The translations under genes were made by a program, and so were the position numbers. DNA of 64,000 nt, from assembly GCF_003260095.1 (NCBI RefSeq), contig NZ_PTPX01000013.1:124001-188000 (forward strand), given 5' to 3'. Each line of letters begins with the position of its first letter. The stretch's first letter is position 1. Shown here piece by piece: positions 1-9,600 of this stretch. Below the pieces are notes generated by a model that saw only the letters and a list, made by a program, of their open reading frames with translations, was not told where the DNA came from and did not search any database. The DNA is from Glaesserella australis. GTDB lineage: Bacteria; Pseudomonadota; Gammaproteobacteria; Enterobacterales; Pasteurellaceae.

Positions 1-975
1 TGGGTTTGCTTCACCGTAACCTACTGCTGTTACGTTCGCTGGGTTTACACCTTTAGATACGATGTAGTTAGCTACTGTTTCTGCACGACGTTGTGAAAGT
101 TTTAAGTTTGAAGCTTCTTTACCGATACGGTCTGTGTAACCATTTACTTGTACCGCTGGGTTCGCTAAACCTAAACCACTGATTTCAGTGTGAGCTGCAT
201 CTAATGCTTGCGCTGCTGCTGGTTTTAAGTTTGCTTTACCGAAGTCAAATAATACATCTGAGCTGAATGCAAAGTTTTTAGTTACAACTTCTGGAGCAAC
301 TGGTGCTGCACCTTGACCAAAGCGGTATACAATACCTGCTTTAACAGAACTTAAATCTGGACGATAGTCTGTTGCGCCCATACGATTAAGGGTCGCTTGA
401 CTTGCTTTACCTACGTTATTTAACCATTGGTATTCAACATTTACAGCTAACTCTGGAAGAATTGCATACTCAATACCAGCACCTAATAATAATGAGCTTT
501 GGAAACGTGTTGTTTTAGTAGGAATATAAGTGTTAATATCTACAGTTTTGTAACGGTTATTTACTAACGCAATACCAACACGACCAAAAACATCTAAATT
601 AGGCGCGACTTCATAGCTTGGTTTTAAGCTAATCACTGTACCATGAGCTGAATGTTTAAAAGTTTGTTTTTCGTTACCTGTAGCTGTATCTTGGTGACCA
701 CGAACACGACCAAAACGCTCATAACCAACTTCTGCAGCTAAACCAACATTCGCTTGATTAAGAATTTGATAGCCTGCGAATACGCCATAAGTTACGCCAT
801 TACGGTTAATACCATATTTCCCGCCATCTTTAGCGTCTAATTGTTTAATACCATCATGGAATGATGACCAACCCACGTTAGCACCTGCATAAAAAGTGTT
901 TTGTTGCGGTGCTGCATTAGCTACAGAAGCCAATGCTAAACCAGATACGGCTAATGCAATTACAGATTTTTTCAT
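1..975 (-). CDS. ompA: OmpA-family outer membrane protein, copy 1 (3' end cut by window edge)
   Basis: Major outer-membrane porin-like protein: an N-terminal beta-barrel in the outer membrane and a C-terminal peptidoglycan-binding OmpA domain in the periplasm. The ATG at 975 follows a GAGGATCATC ribosome site and opens a signal peptide (MKKSVIALAVSGLALAS...) cleaved near ANA/AP. The visible part ends in the OmpA domain (DVLFDFGKA, then NGYTDRIGKEASNLKLSQRRAE) at ...GEANP on the window edge. The signal peptide and OmpA domain are almost identical at DNA level to the next gene, while the surface-loop segments (about residues 30-60, 95-110, 150-170 and 195-210) differ. It is a tandem paralogue. 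The family is certain; its exact function as adhesin or porin is not. Confidence 0.95.
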   Translation of the reverse strand, partial: MKKSVIALAVSGLALASVANAAPQQNTFYAGANVGWSSFHDGIKQLDAKDGGKYGINRNGVTYGVFAGYQILNQANVGLAAEVGYERFGRVRGHQDTATGNEKQTFKHSAHGTVISLKPSYEVAPNLDVFGRVGIALVNNRYKTVDINTYIPTKTTRFQSSLLLGAGIEYAILPELAVNVEYQWLNNVGKASQATLNRMGATDYRPDLSSVKAGIVYRFGQGAAPVAPEVVTKNFAFSSDVLFDFGKANLKPAAAQALDAAHTEISGLGLANPAVQVNGYTDRIGKEASNLKLSQRRAETVANYIVSKGVNPANVTAVGYGEANP

Positions 976-1135
976 TTTGATGATCCTCATCTAAACGTCT
1001 AAAATAAAAAGTTACGTAAACATATTAACGTTACGCATACATACTTACTCTCTTTTGAAGAGAAAGAATCTCACAATAAGTATATAAATTATACCAATAA
1101 AATTATTTAAAAAAAATAATTATTTGTTCTATAAA

Positions 1136-1167
1136 AGAAAATTGCTCGCAAAAGCGAGCAATTTTTG
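1136..1167 (-). terminator. Rho-independent terminator after ompA copy 2
   Basis: Inverted arms ATTGCTCGC (1141-1149) and GCGAGCAAT (1154-1162) with a four-base loop. On the minus strand a run of T follows. It lies just past the ompA copy 2 stop codon, so copy 1 probably needs its own promoter in 976-1135. Confidence 0.75.
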
Positions 1168-1189
1168 AGCTTTTCAGCTTAAGAAGTTA

Positions 1190-2284
1190 TTACATAGAAA
1201 CTTCTTTTGAACCTTGAACTTGGATTTCAACACGACGGTCTGGTGCTAAGCAAGCAATTAATGCTTTACGACCTTTAACTGCGTCACATGTGTTGCCAGT
1301 TACTGGGTTTGCTTCACCGTAACCTACTGCTGTTACGTTCGCTGGGTTTACACCTTTAGATACGATGTAGTTAGCTACTGTTTCTGCACGACGTTGTGAA
1401 AGTTTTAAGTTTGAAGCTTCTTTACCAATGCGGTCTGTGTAACCATTTACTTGTACCGCTGGGTTCGCTAAACCTAAACCATTGATTTCAGTGTGCGCTG
1501 CATCTAATGCTTGTGCTGCTGCTGGTTTTAAGCTTGCTTTACCGAAGTCAAATAATACATCTGAGCTGAATGCGAAGTTTTTAGTTACAACTTCTGGTGC
1601 TGCTACTGGTGCTGCACCTTGACCGAAGCGGTAAGTTAAACCTGCAGATACTGAGTGTGCATCTGGGCTATAAGTACCGTTGTCATTCCAATTAGCTTTT
1701 GCAGCAGCTTTTGTGTAGTTACCAACACGGCTTAACCATTGATATTCTACGCGGAATGCTAATTCTGGAAGAATTGCATACTCAACACCAGCACCTAATA
1801 ATAAAGAAGTTTTTAAGTTGTGAGCTTTTTCAGTTGCTGCTGTTTGACTATATACTTTATAGTCATTACGAATTAATGCTGCACCAACTTTACCGTACAC
1901 ATCTAAACCGTTAGCTACTTCATAGCTTGGTTTTAAGCTTAAGTGTGTACCATGCGCAGAGTGTTTCATTGCACGGAAATCACCTTCGTTACCACGAACG
2001 CGACCGAAGTAGTCATAACCTAACTCAACAGCTAAGTTATCAATGATTTGATAACCACCGAATACACCGTAAGTTACAGAGTTACGATTGATACCGTATT
2101 TGGTGTTAGTAGCATCATAACGTGCATCGTTAGCGTATTTAGAGTCAATTTGATTGATATCATTGTGGAAAGTTGCCCAACCTGCTTTAGCACCCACGTA
2201 GAAAGTGTTAGCTTGTGGAGCTGCGTTTGCAACTGATGCTAATGCTAAGCCTGAAACAGCTAAAGCGATTACTGATTTTTTCAT
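1190..2284 (-). CDS. ompA: OmpA-family outer membrane protein, copy 2
   Basis: Full-length 364-residue OmpA: signal peptide (about 1-21), eight-stranded barrel (about 22-225), a short Ala/Pro hinge (GAAPVAAPEVV) and a C-terminal OmpA peptidoglycan-binding domain (about 235-360) with DVLFDFGKASL and NGYTDRIGKEASNLKLSQRR. Two cysteines near the C-terminus (CDAVKGRKALIAC) match the conserved disulfide of enterobacterial OmpA. The ATG at 2284 follows GAGGATCATCAA. It lies upstream of copy 1 in the same orientation, with a terminator between. The barrel loops differ from copy 1, while the ends are nearly identical, as expected if gene conversion acts on the ends and selection on the loops. Confidence 0.97.
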   Translation of the reverse strand: MKKSVIALAVSGLALASVANAAPQANTFYVGAKAGWATFHNDINQIDSKYANDARYDATNTKYGINRNSVTYGVFGGYQIIDNLAVELGYDYFGRVRGNEGDFRAMKHSAHGTHLSLKPSYEVANGLDVYGKVGAALIRNDYKVYSQTAATEKAHNLKTSLLLGAGVEYAILPELAFRVEYQWLSRVGNYTKAAAKANWNDNGTYSPDAHSVSAGLTYRFGQGAAPVAAPEVVTKNFAFSSDVLFDFGKASLKPAAAQALDAAHTEINGLGLANPAVQVNGYTDRIGKEASNLKLSQRRAETVANYIVSKGVNPANVTAVGYGEANPVTGNTCDAVKGRKALIACLAPDRRVEIQVQGSKEVSM

Positions 2285-2691
2285 TTGATGATCCTCTATA
2301 TAATCGTCATCGAGATTAAAATAAACATCCTAATATCTAAAAAATTAGATAATTAGGCCTTAATGTTCTACCTAAAAATAGGTGCGAATTTCGGGATATA
2401 TTCTACTAGGAAAAATCCTAAAAACAAGAGAACTTTTATCTAAAAATTCTGTCATAGCATAAATGCTATATTCTAGTCTTTAAGCTACATACCCCCTAAA
2501 GCCAAGAATTTCTGAATTATCCTTATAAAATTTGCTAAAATCAATCATAAGTTCAACTAAAATCGTAATTATTTGTAAATATTTACTACAAAAATCATGT
2601 TTTTTAAGTTTTTTGTCAAATAAAGTTGAATATATTTCATTCATTGAAAATCTTGCTAATATTTAGTTAACGCTTTTAATAATCGAATAAC
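2285..2691. promoter_or_regulatory. AT-rich divergent intergenic region between ompA copy 2 and ydiJ
   Basis: About 400 bases with no convincing ORF. It must hold the promoter and long leader of ompA copy 2 (leftward) and the promoter of ydiJ (rightward). Several short AT-rich palindromes are visible, for example CCTAAAAATAGG near 2371 and CTAGGAAAAATCCTA near 2405. I cannot place start sites reliably. Confidence 0.4.
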
Positions 2692-5600
2692 ATGAATATG
2701 ATCCCACGTCTTGCCAACATACCCCAGCTGAATCCGCTTGTTCAACAATACTTAGCGGAACTGAAACAGCAACATTTTAGCGGTGATATTGCCTCAAATT
2801 ATGCCGACCGTCTCTCGCTTGCCACCGATAACAGTGTTTATCAGCAACTTCCGCAAGCGATTTTATTTCCGAAATCCGTTGCCGATGTGGTGATTTTAAC
2901 CAGACTTGCCCAAAAGCCAGCGTTCCACGCTTTGACTTTTACCCCGCGTGGTGCAGGGACGGGTACTAACGGGCAGTCGCTGAATAACAATATCATTGTC
3001 GATCTCTCTCGTCATTTAACTCAAATTCTTGAGCTGAATGTGCAAGAACGTTGGGTGCGAGTGCAGGCTGGCGTGGTTAAGGATCAGCTCAATCAATTTC
3101 TCAAACCGCACGGCTTGTTTTTTTCGCCTGAACTTTCGACCAGCAACCGTGCGACTTTAGGCGGTATGATCAACACAGACGCATCGGGGCAAGGCTCGTT
3201 GCAGTATGGCAAAACCTCCGATCATATTTTGGCGATTAAAGCGGTGTTGATGAACGGCGAAATTTTGGACACACAAGCGGTCAAAACAAACGATTTTTCT
3301 GCAAATTTAGACCAACTCAATCTGTCTGCCAACGGCAAACATCTTCACAAAGAGATTTTCCAACGTTGCCAAGCGTTACGCCCAACGGTGTTAAAAGAAC
3401 TGCCGCAGCTCAACCGCTTTTTGACGGGTTACGATCTAAAAAACGTGTTCAATGACGATCTGTCGGAATTTAATCTCACTCGAATTTTAACGGGTTCCGA
3501 AGGCTCTCTCGCCTTTATTTGTGAAGCCAAGCTCAATCTATTGCCGATTCCCGAATTTCGTACCCTGATTAACATCAAATACAACTCGTTTGATGCTGCC
3601 TTGCGTTCCGCTCCTTTTATGTTGCAAGCCAACGCTTTATCGGTGGAAACGGTGGACTCCAAAGTACTGAACCTTGCCAAACAAGATATTGTGTGGCATT
3701 CGGTGTCGGATTTGCTGACGGAAGACGAAGATAATCCGATTTTAGGGATTAACATTGTGGAATATGCCTCTAACGATAAGGCTCAAAATGATGAGCGAAT
3801 TGCCGCCTTGTGCCAAGCGTTAGATGAAAAAATTCAGGACAGCACAAGCGGTATCATCGGCTATCAAATTTGCCACGATCTTGCTTCTATCGAAAAAATT
3901 TATGCAATGCGGAAAAAGGCAGTCGGCTTGCTCGGCAACGCAAAAGGTTGGGCAAAACCGATCGCTTTCGTGGAAGATACCTGCGTGCCGCCCGAGCATC
4001 TCGCCGACTATATCGCCGAATTTCGCCAACTGCTTGACCAACACGGCTTAGCCTATGGAATGTTCGGACACGTTGATGCAGGCGTGTTGCACGTCCGCCC
4101 CACCCTTGATTTGTGCGACCGAGAGCAAGTCGCCAAATTCAAAGCGATTTCCGATCAAGTGGTGGAACTCACCGCCAAATACGGCGGCTTGATTTGGGGC
4201 GAACACGGCAAGGGAATGCGTTCTGCCTACGGCGAACGCTTCTTCGGCGAAACCTTGTGGCAAGAGCTTCGCTACATCAAACAGCTGTTCGATCCGCAAA
4301 ATCGCTTAAATCCGGGCAAAATCTGTACACCGCTCAACAGTCAAGGGACGCTCTACCCGATTGACTCGCAAATGCGAGCCGATCTCGACCGCCAAATTCC
4401 GATCCAAGTGCGTGAAGCATTCAAAGGGGCGATGAACTGCAACGGCAACGGTTTGTGCTTCAATTTTGATGTACACAGTACAATGTGTCCGTCAATGAAA
4501 ATTTCGGGTAATCGCCTGTTCTCACCGAAAGGGCGTGCGGCGTTGATCCGTGAATGGTTGCGACTGTTGGCAGAGCAAAATGTTTCCCCTGATGAACTGA
4601 TTTTTGAAAAACAGCAAAGATCGGCGAAATTGGTCGATTTTGCCAAGAAAATCCGCTATCAGTGGCGAAAAGATCAAGAATATGATTTTTCTCACGAAGT
4701 GAAAGCGGCAATGGATACCTGCCTTGCCTGTAAAGCCTGTGCCAGCCAGTGTCCGATTAAAATTGATGTGCCGACTTTCCGCTCACAATTTAACGAACTG
4801 TATCACCGCCGCTATTTGCGTCCGCTGAAAGATTATGTGGTGGCAAATCTCGAATTTGTCGCACCGCTAATGGCAAAACAACCGAAACTGTTTAACTTTT
4901 TCAGCGCCAACAAGTTGGCGGAAAGTGTCTCAAGCCGAACCATTGGAATGGTTGATCTGCCTGCGTTATCCGTGCCGAATTTACAACAGCAGTTGGTCGA
5001 AATCGGCTATCAAGGCAAAACCCTAGAAGAGTTAGAACAGCTTGTTGCAAGCGGTCAAATTGGGGCGGAAATTTGCAACTATGTGATTGTGGTGCAAGAT
5101 CCGTTTACGTCTTATTACGATGCCAAAGTGGTTGCCGACTTCGTGCAACTTGCTCAACAACTTGGCTTTAAGCCGATAGTGCTACCGTTCAACCCAACGG
5201 GTAAGGCTCAACATATCAAAGGCTTTTTGCACAAATTCGCCAAAACCGCTCGCAATCAAGCGGAATTGCTAAACCGTGTGGCGAAACTTGGCATTACAAT
5301 GGTTGGGGTCGATCCTGCTTTAACCTTGATTTATCGTGATGAATATCGCCAAATTTTAAAAGGCGAACGTGGCGAATTTAAGGTGTTGTTGGCTCACGAA
5401 TGGCTATTGGCTCAACTGAAAAACGGCTCACTCGAACATTGCAAAAAAACGCTCGAAACCGACCGCTTGCCGTGGCACTTGTTCGCCCACTGCACCGAAA
5501 GCACCGCATTGCCAAACAGCCTGAAAGAGTGGCAACAGATTTTTGCCCATTTTGGCGAGAAATTGGTGGCAGAAAATATCGGCTGCTGCGGAATGGCTGG

Positions 5601-5793
5601 CACATTCGGACACGAAACCAAGCACATTGCGATGTCGAAAGGTATTTACGCTCAGTCGTGGCAAGTCAAACTGCAAGGCAAAGATCTCAACCGTTGCCTC
5701 GCCACAGGCTACTCCTGCCGCAGCCAAGTAAAACGAATGGAACACAAAATCCTTAAACACCCTGTGCAAGCGTTGTTGGAAGTGATTTATTGA
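2692..5793 (+). CDS. ydiJ: FAD/4Fe-4S D-2-hydroxyglutarate dehydrogenase-type oxidoreductase YdiJ
   Basis: A 1033-residue fusion flavoprotein of the YdiJ family. E. coli YdiJ is about 1018 residues, and the family is linked to D-2-hydroxyglutarate oxidation. Order: FAD-binding type 4 domain (about 45-285) with PRGAGTGTNGQSL; an FAD-oxidase C-terminal domain (about 290-555) with FGHVDAGVLHVRP and GEHGKGMR; a ferredoxin-like segment with CLACKACASQCP near 678-690 (4Fe-4S ligands); and a C-terminal CCG-type domain with GCCGMAGTFGHE near 965. The start is the first ATG at 2692, with no strong ribosome site; ATG at 2698 is an alternative. E. coli also has ydiI next to ydiJ, matching the next gene here. 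Function is inferred from family. Confidence 0.93.
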   Translation: MNMIPRLANIPQLNPLVQQYLAELKQQHFSGDIASNYADRLSLATDNSVYQQLPQAILFPKSVADVVILTRLAQKPAFHALTFTPRGAGTGTNGQSLNNNIIVDLSRHLTQILELNVQERWVRVQAGVVKDQLNQFLKPHGLFFSPELSTSNRATLGGMINTDASGQGSLQYGKTSDHILAIKAVLMNGEILDTQAVKTNDFSANLDQLNLSANGKHLHKEIFQRCQALRPTVLKELPQLNRFLTGYDLKNVFNDDLSEFNLTRILTGSEGSLAFICEAKLNLLPIPEFRTLINIKYNSFDAALRSAPFMLQANALSVETVDSKVLNLAKQDIVWHSVSDLLTEDEDNPILGINIVEYASNDKAQNDERIAALCQALDEKIQDSTSGIIGYQICHDLASIEKIYAMRKKAVGLLGNAKGWAKPIAFVEDTCVPPEHLADYIAEFRQLLDQHGLAYGMFGHVDAGVLHVRPTLDLCDREQVAKFKAISDQVVELTAKYGGLIWGEHGKGMRSAYGERFFGETLWQELRYIKQLFDPQNRLNPGKICTPLNSQGTLYPIDSQMRADLDRQIPIQVREAFKGAMNCNGNGLCFNFDVHSTMCPSMKISGNRLFSPKGRAALIREWLRLLAEQNVSPDELIFEKQQRSAKLVDFAKKIRYQWRKDQEYDFSHEVKAAMDTCLACKACASQCPIKIDVPTFRSQFNELYHRRYLRPLKDYVVANLEFVAPLMAKQPKLFNFFSANKLAESVSSRTIGMVDLPALSVPNLQQQLVEIGYQGKTLEELEQLVASGQIGAEICNYVIVVQDPFTSYYDAKVVADFVQLAQQLGFKPIVLPFNPTGKAQHIKGFLHKFAKTARNQAELLNRVAKLGITMVGVDPALTLIYRDEYRQILKGERGEFKVLLAHEWLLAQLKNGSLEHCKKTLETDRLPWHLFAHCTESTALPNSLKEWQQIFAHFGEKLVAENIGCCGMAGTFGHETKHIAMSKGIYAQSWQVKLQGKDLNRCLATGYSCRSQVKRMEHKILKHPVQALLEVIY

Positions 5794-5825
5794 CCTAGCT
5801 AAAAAATAGGCATAAAATAAAAAAC

Positions 5826-5849
5826 AAAGGGCGATTGCCTTCGCCCTTT
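5826..5849 (-). terminator. Terminator of the small-peptide locus
   Basis: Stem AAAGGGCGA/TCGCCCTTT with a six-base loop. On the minus strand it is followed by TTTGTTTTTTATTTT, 15 bases after the stop codon of the 25-codon ORF at 5864-5941. On the plus strand no T-run follows, so it serves the leftward transcript rather than ydiJ. Confidence 0.7.
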
Positions 5850-5863
5850 GCCAGCGTTTTCTG

Positions 5864-5941
5864 CTACATCATTCCAGCTGTGTCACCTTTGAGCAACAAG
5901 CAAAGCAGAATAACGATGAAAAATAAATATAACTTCTTCAT
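5864..5941 (-). CDS. 25-residue hydrophobic small protein, unrecognised
   Basis: Read directly: MKKLYLFFIVILLC, then LLLKGDTAGMM and a TAG stop. A positively charged start (KK) and about 14 consecutive hydrophobic residues predict a single inner-membrane helix with a short polar tail. The ATG at 5941 has AGGA about 9 bases upstream. A strong terminator follows the stop. Upstream on the same strand are a long leader with a very stable hairpin (6003-6026) and a perfect TATAAT (6065-6070). I do not recognise the family. The architecture resembles type I toxin genes (short hydrophobic peptide, structured leader, own terminator), but a leader-controlled small membrane protein is equally possible. 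Confidence 0.5.
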   Translation of the reverse strand: MKKLYLFFIVILLCLLLKGDTAGMM

Positions 5942-6002
5942 AGTTTTTATCCTATGTTGAATAAACTTAGGATCTACTTTAACAGCCCATCAGGTGCGAA
6001 CT

Positions 6003-6026
6003 GGCGGACTGTCTAGCAGATCCGCC
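6003..6026 (-). promoter_or_regulatory. Stable hairpin in the leader of the small-peptide gene
   Basis: Arms GGCGGA and TCCGCC, extended by CTG/CAG with one bulged base around a five-base loop. It lies about 60 bases upstream of the 25-codon ORF on the minus strand. There is no T-run after it, so it is a structural leader element rather than a terminator. Confidence 0.5.
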
Positions 6027-6064
6027 TCTGTTTAGCTGTATTACACAGTCAAACATTGAGCAAA

Positions 6065-6092
6065 ATTATACACAAAGCCTGTTTGTTTGAAC
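6065..6092 (-). promoter_or_regulatory. Candidate promoter for the small-peptide gene
   Basis: Perfect TATAAT on the minus strand at 6070-6065. Only weak -35 matches (TTCAAA or TGTTCA) are seen 15-17 bases upstream, and they overlap the plus-strand terminator stem. Predicted leader of about 115 bases. Confidence 0.4.
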
Positions 6093-6105
6093 AGGCTTTT
6101 GTTTT
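6074..6105 (+). terminator. Rho-independent terminator upstream of menI
   Basis: Ten-base stem AAAGCCTGTT/AACAGGCTTT with a six-base loop, followed by TGTTTT on the plus strand. It could end ydiJ transcripts or an unannotated plus-strand RNA antisense to the small-peptide leader. It separates menI from ydiJ. Confidence 0.8.
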
Positions 6106-6128
6106 ACTATTATACAGGAATTTGCATT

Positions 6129-6548
6129 ATGATTTGGAAAAAATCAACCACCATTGAACAGCTCAACCAACTTTGCCAGCACTCAGCGATCTCTCATTTA
6201 GGCATTGAATTTACCGTTAAACATAGCGACAGCCTAGAAGCTACGGTACCTGTTGATCACCGCACAACCCAACCTTTTGGCTTATTGCACGGCGGCATTT
6301 CAGCAACGTTGGCTGAAACACTCGGATCGGCAGCAGCATTACTCTGTTGCGAAGAAAATCAAATCCCCGTAGGAACAGAGCTGAATATCAGCCATTTGAA
6401 AGCTGTTAAAAGTGGCAAAGCAACAGGCAAAGCCACGCCATTACATTTAGGCAAAGAGAGCCAAGTGTGGCAAGTTGAGATAAGAAATGAGCATCAAGAT
6501 TTATGCGCAATCGCTAGATTAAGCGTAAAACTTATGTTTCAAAAATAA
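6129..6548 (+). CDS. menI: Hotdog-fold acyl-CoA thioesterase (MenI/YdiI family)
   Basis: 139-residue hotdog thioesterase like E. coli YdiI (MenI, 136 residues), which hydrolyses 1,4-dihydroxy-2-naphthoyl-CoA in menaquinone synthesis and accepts other acyl-CoAs. The signature QPFGLLHGGISATLAETLGS (about residues 46-65) contains the helix-start HGG and the catalytic Glu. The ATG at 6129 follows an AGGAA site; a longer TTG-initiated frame from 6087 would start inside the upstream terminator and is rejected. A promoter with TATTATAC lies between that terminator and the ATG. The order ydiJ-menI matches E. coli. Confidence 0.92.
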   Translation: MIWKKSTTIEQLNQLCQHSAISHLGIEFTVKHSDSLEATVPVDHRTTQPFGLLHGGISATLAETLGSAAALLCCEENQIPVGTELNISHLKAVKSGKATGKATPLHLGKESQVWQVEIRNEHQDLCAIARLSVKLMFQK

Positions 6549-6574
6549 AATAAACTTACGCGTTTTAAAAATAC

Positions 6575-6611
6575 AAAAAGCCCCAAACTTCTCATAGCTT
6601 GGGGCTTTTTC
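6575..6611. terminator. Bidirectional terminator between menI and rpoC
   Basis: Stem AAAAAGCCCCAA/TTGGGGCTTTTT with a 12-base loop, T-rich on both sides. It lies between convergent menI and rpoC, so it can end both transcripts. Confidence 0.9.
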
Positions 6612-6618
6612 ATTCAAC

Positions 6619-6642
6619 GGTGGGCAAGGGGGCCCACCCTAC
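6619..6642. repeat. Single GGTGGGC...GCCCACC palindromic repeat unit
   Basis: GGTGGGCAAGG/GGCCCACCCTAC unit, nearly identical to each arm of the paired element at 44349-44417. It ends three bases from the rpoC stop codon. Confidence 0.7.
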
Positions 6643-6645
6643 GAT

Positions 6646-9600
6646 TTACTCTTCGTCTTCAGCGTCAAAACCTGCGTTTAATAATGCCGCAAGATTTTGA
6701 GTAGCTTCATCGTTTACGAAGCTTTGGGTTTCGGCTTCGATCTCTTCTGCGGTTGCAAAAGAAGAAGCGGAAACTGCCGCTTGTGCGATGTTGATCTCTT
6801 CGTCAGAGATACGGCGTTTTGCACGCTCTTTGTGGTAAGCAAAACCAGTACCTGCTGGGATTAAGCGACCCACGATGACGTTCTCTTTTAAGCCACGTAA
6901 TTCGTCACGTTTACCTGCAACGGCAGCTTCGGTAAGCACACGGGTGGTTTCTTGGAACGATGCGGCAGAGATAAATGACTCTGTTGCAAGTGATGCTTTG
7001 GTGATACCGAGCAATTCACGTTCAAATTCCACTTCTGGTTTACCTTCGGCAACACGTTTGCGGTTGGCAATTTTCACACGTGCCACTTCAACTTGTTCGC
7101 CTTCTAAGAACTCTGAGTCGTAAGCGTTGGTGATAACCGCTTTACGCAACATTTGACGTACGATAACTTCGATGTGCTTGTCATTAATTTTTACCCCTTG
7201 TAAGCGGTAAACTTCTTGCACTTCGTTTACGATGTAGTCAGTTACGGCGTGAACGCCACGTAAGCGTAAGATGTCGTGTGGTGTTTCTGCACCATCGGAA
7301 ATCACATCACCACGTTGTACCATTTCGCCTTCAAATACGTTGAGCTGACGCCATTTTGGAATCATCTCTTCGTGTGTCTCGCCTTCCGCTGGGGTAATTA
7401 ACAAGCGGCGTTTTCCTTTGGTTTCTTTACCAAATGAAACGATACCTGAAATTTCCGCAAGGATCGCTGGCTCTTTCGGTTTACGAGCTTCAAATAAGTC
7501 TGCTACGCGTGGAAGACCACCGGTAATATCTTTGGTTGCCGTTGATTCTTGTGGAATACGTGCTAACGCTTCACCCACAGAGATTTCTGCACCGTCATTT
7601 AAGGTCACAATCGCTTTACCTGGTAGGAAGTATTGTGCCGCTACGTCTGTGCCTGCAATTAAGATGTCGTTACCTTGTGCATCAACTAATTTTAATGCTG
7701 GACGTAAATCTTTACCTGCTGTCGCACGTTCACCCACGTCTTGAACTACCACAGATGATAAACCTGTGAGTTCGTCCGTTTGACGAGTAACGGTTAAGCC
7801 GTCCACGATGTCGCTAAACTTGATGAAACCGCTTACTTCCGAGATGATCGGCATTGTATGCGGATCCCAGTTCGCAACCACTTCACCTGCGTTTACATCA
7901 GCACCATCGACTTTTGAAAGTACTGCGCCGTAAGGCACTTTATAGTTTTCTTTGGTACGACCGAATGCGTCCACCACCGTTAATTCGGTGTTACGAGACG
8001 TGAGTACTAATTTGCCGTCTTTATTCGTCACCGCTTTAGCGTTGGTTAATTTAATCGTACCCGCATTTTTCACTTGAATGCTAGACTCTTTGGCTGCCGC
8101 AGATGCCGCACCACCGATATGGAACGTACGCATCGTTAGCTGTGTACCCGGCTCACCGATTGACTGTGCCGCAATAACACCGATAGCTTCACCTTGGTTG
8201 ATTAAGTGACCACGCGCCAAATCACGTCCGTAACATTTCGCACAGACACCAAAGTCTGTGTTACAGGTTACCACTGAACGCACTTTAATCACATCAACAG
8301 ATTCACGGTCGATCACATCACACCATTTCTCATCGATTAAGGTGTTGCGTGGGATTAACACTTCTTCTGAACCTGGTTTTAACACATCTTCCGCTACCAC
8401 ACGACCTAACACACGATCACGCAAGGCTTCTTTCACATCGCCACCTTCGATAAGTGGAGTCATCACGATACCTTCGTGAGTGCCACAGTCGTCTTCGATG
8501 ATCACTAAGTCTTGTGCCACATCAACTAAACGGCGGGTCAAGTAACCAGAGTTCGCTGTTTTCAACGCCGTATCCGCAAGACCTTTACGCGCACCGTGGG
8601 TTGAAATAAAGTACTGAAGAACGTTCAAGCCCTCACGGAAGTTTGCCGTGATTGGCGTTTCGATGATCGAGCCGTCTGGACGAGCCATCAAACCACGCAT
8701 ACCCGCTAACTGACGAATCTGTGCTGCAGAACCACGAGCCCCTGAGTCCGCCATCATAAAGATGCTGTTGAATGATGCTTGTTTCTCTGGCTGACCTTCA
8801 CGGTTTAACACTTCTTCTGTCGATAAGTTTTCCATCATCGCTTTGGCAACACGCTCATTCGCTGCCGCCCAAATATCGATCACTTTGTTATAACGCTCAC
8901 CAGCGGTAACAAGACCTGAGTTAAACTGCTCTTGGATCTCTGCAACTTCTTCTTCCGCCGCTGAAATAATGTCATATTTCTGAGCTGGGATCACCATATC
9001 GTCAATACCAACCGATGAACCAGAACGTGCCGCATAAGCAAAACCGGTGTACATAATTTGGTCAGCAAACACAACCGATTCTTTCAACCCTAAACGGCGA
9101 TAGCTTTCGTTGATTAATTTTGAAATCGCTTTTTTGCCTAAGGTTTGGTTGAACAGTTTGAACGGCATACCTTTTGGTGAAATCATCCATAAGATCGCAC
9201 GACCAATCGTGGTATCCACTAAGCTGGTTGTCGCTTCAAACTCACCGCTTGCGTTTTTCTCATATTCGGTAATACGCACTTTGACACGAGAGTGTAATTC
9301 CGCTTGACCTGTGCGGTATGCTTTTTCCGCTTCACGTGGGTCAAGGAAGTACATGCCTTCGCCTTTGCCGTTTACTTTCTCACGGGTCATATAGTAAAGA
9401 CCGAGAACAACGTCTTGGCTTGGTACGATAATCGGATCGCCGTTCGCTGGTGAAAGTACGTTGTTGGTGGACATCATTAACGCACGGGCTTCTAATTGCG
9501 CTTCTAACGTTAATGGAACGTGCACCGCCATTTGGTCACCATCGAAGTCCGCGTTGAACGCCGCACACACAAGTGGGTGTAACTGGATCGCTTTACCTTC

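Noticed and set aside
5400..5769. Overlapping ORFs of 71-118 codons inside the 3' end of ydiJ
   Set aside because: Frames opened by GC-richer codon use of ydiJ; no start signals and they conflict with a clearly conserved gene.
6087..6128. Longer menI start at TTG 6087
   Set aside because: It lies inside the terminator stem, whereas ATG 6129 has a ribosome site and matches the length of homologues.
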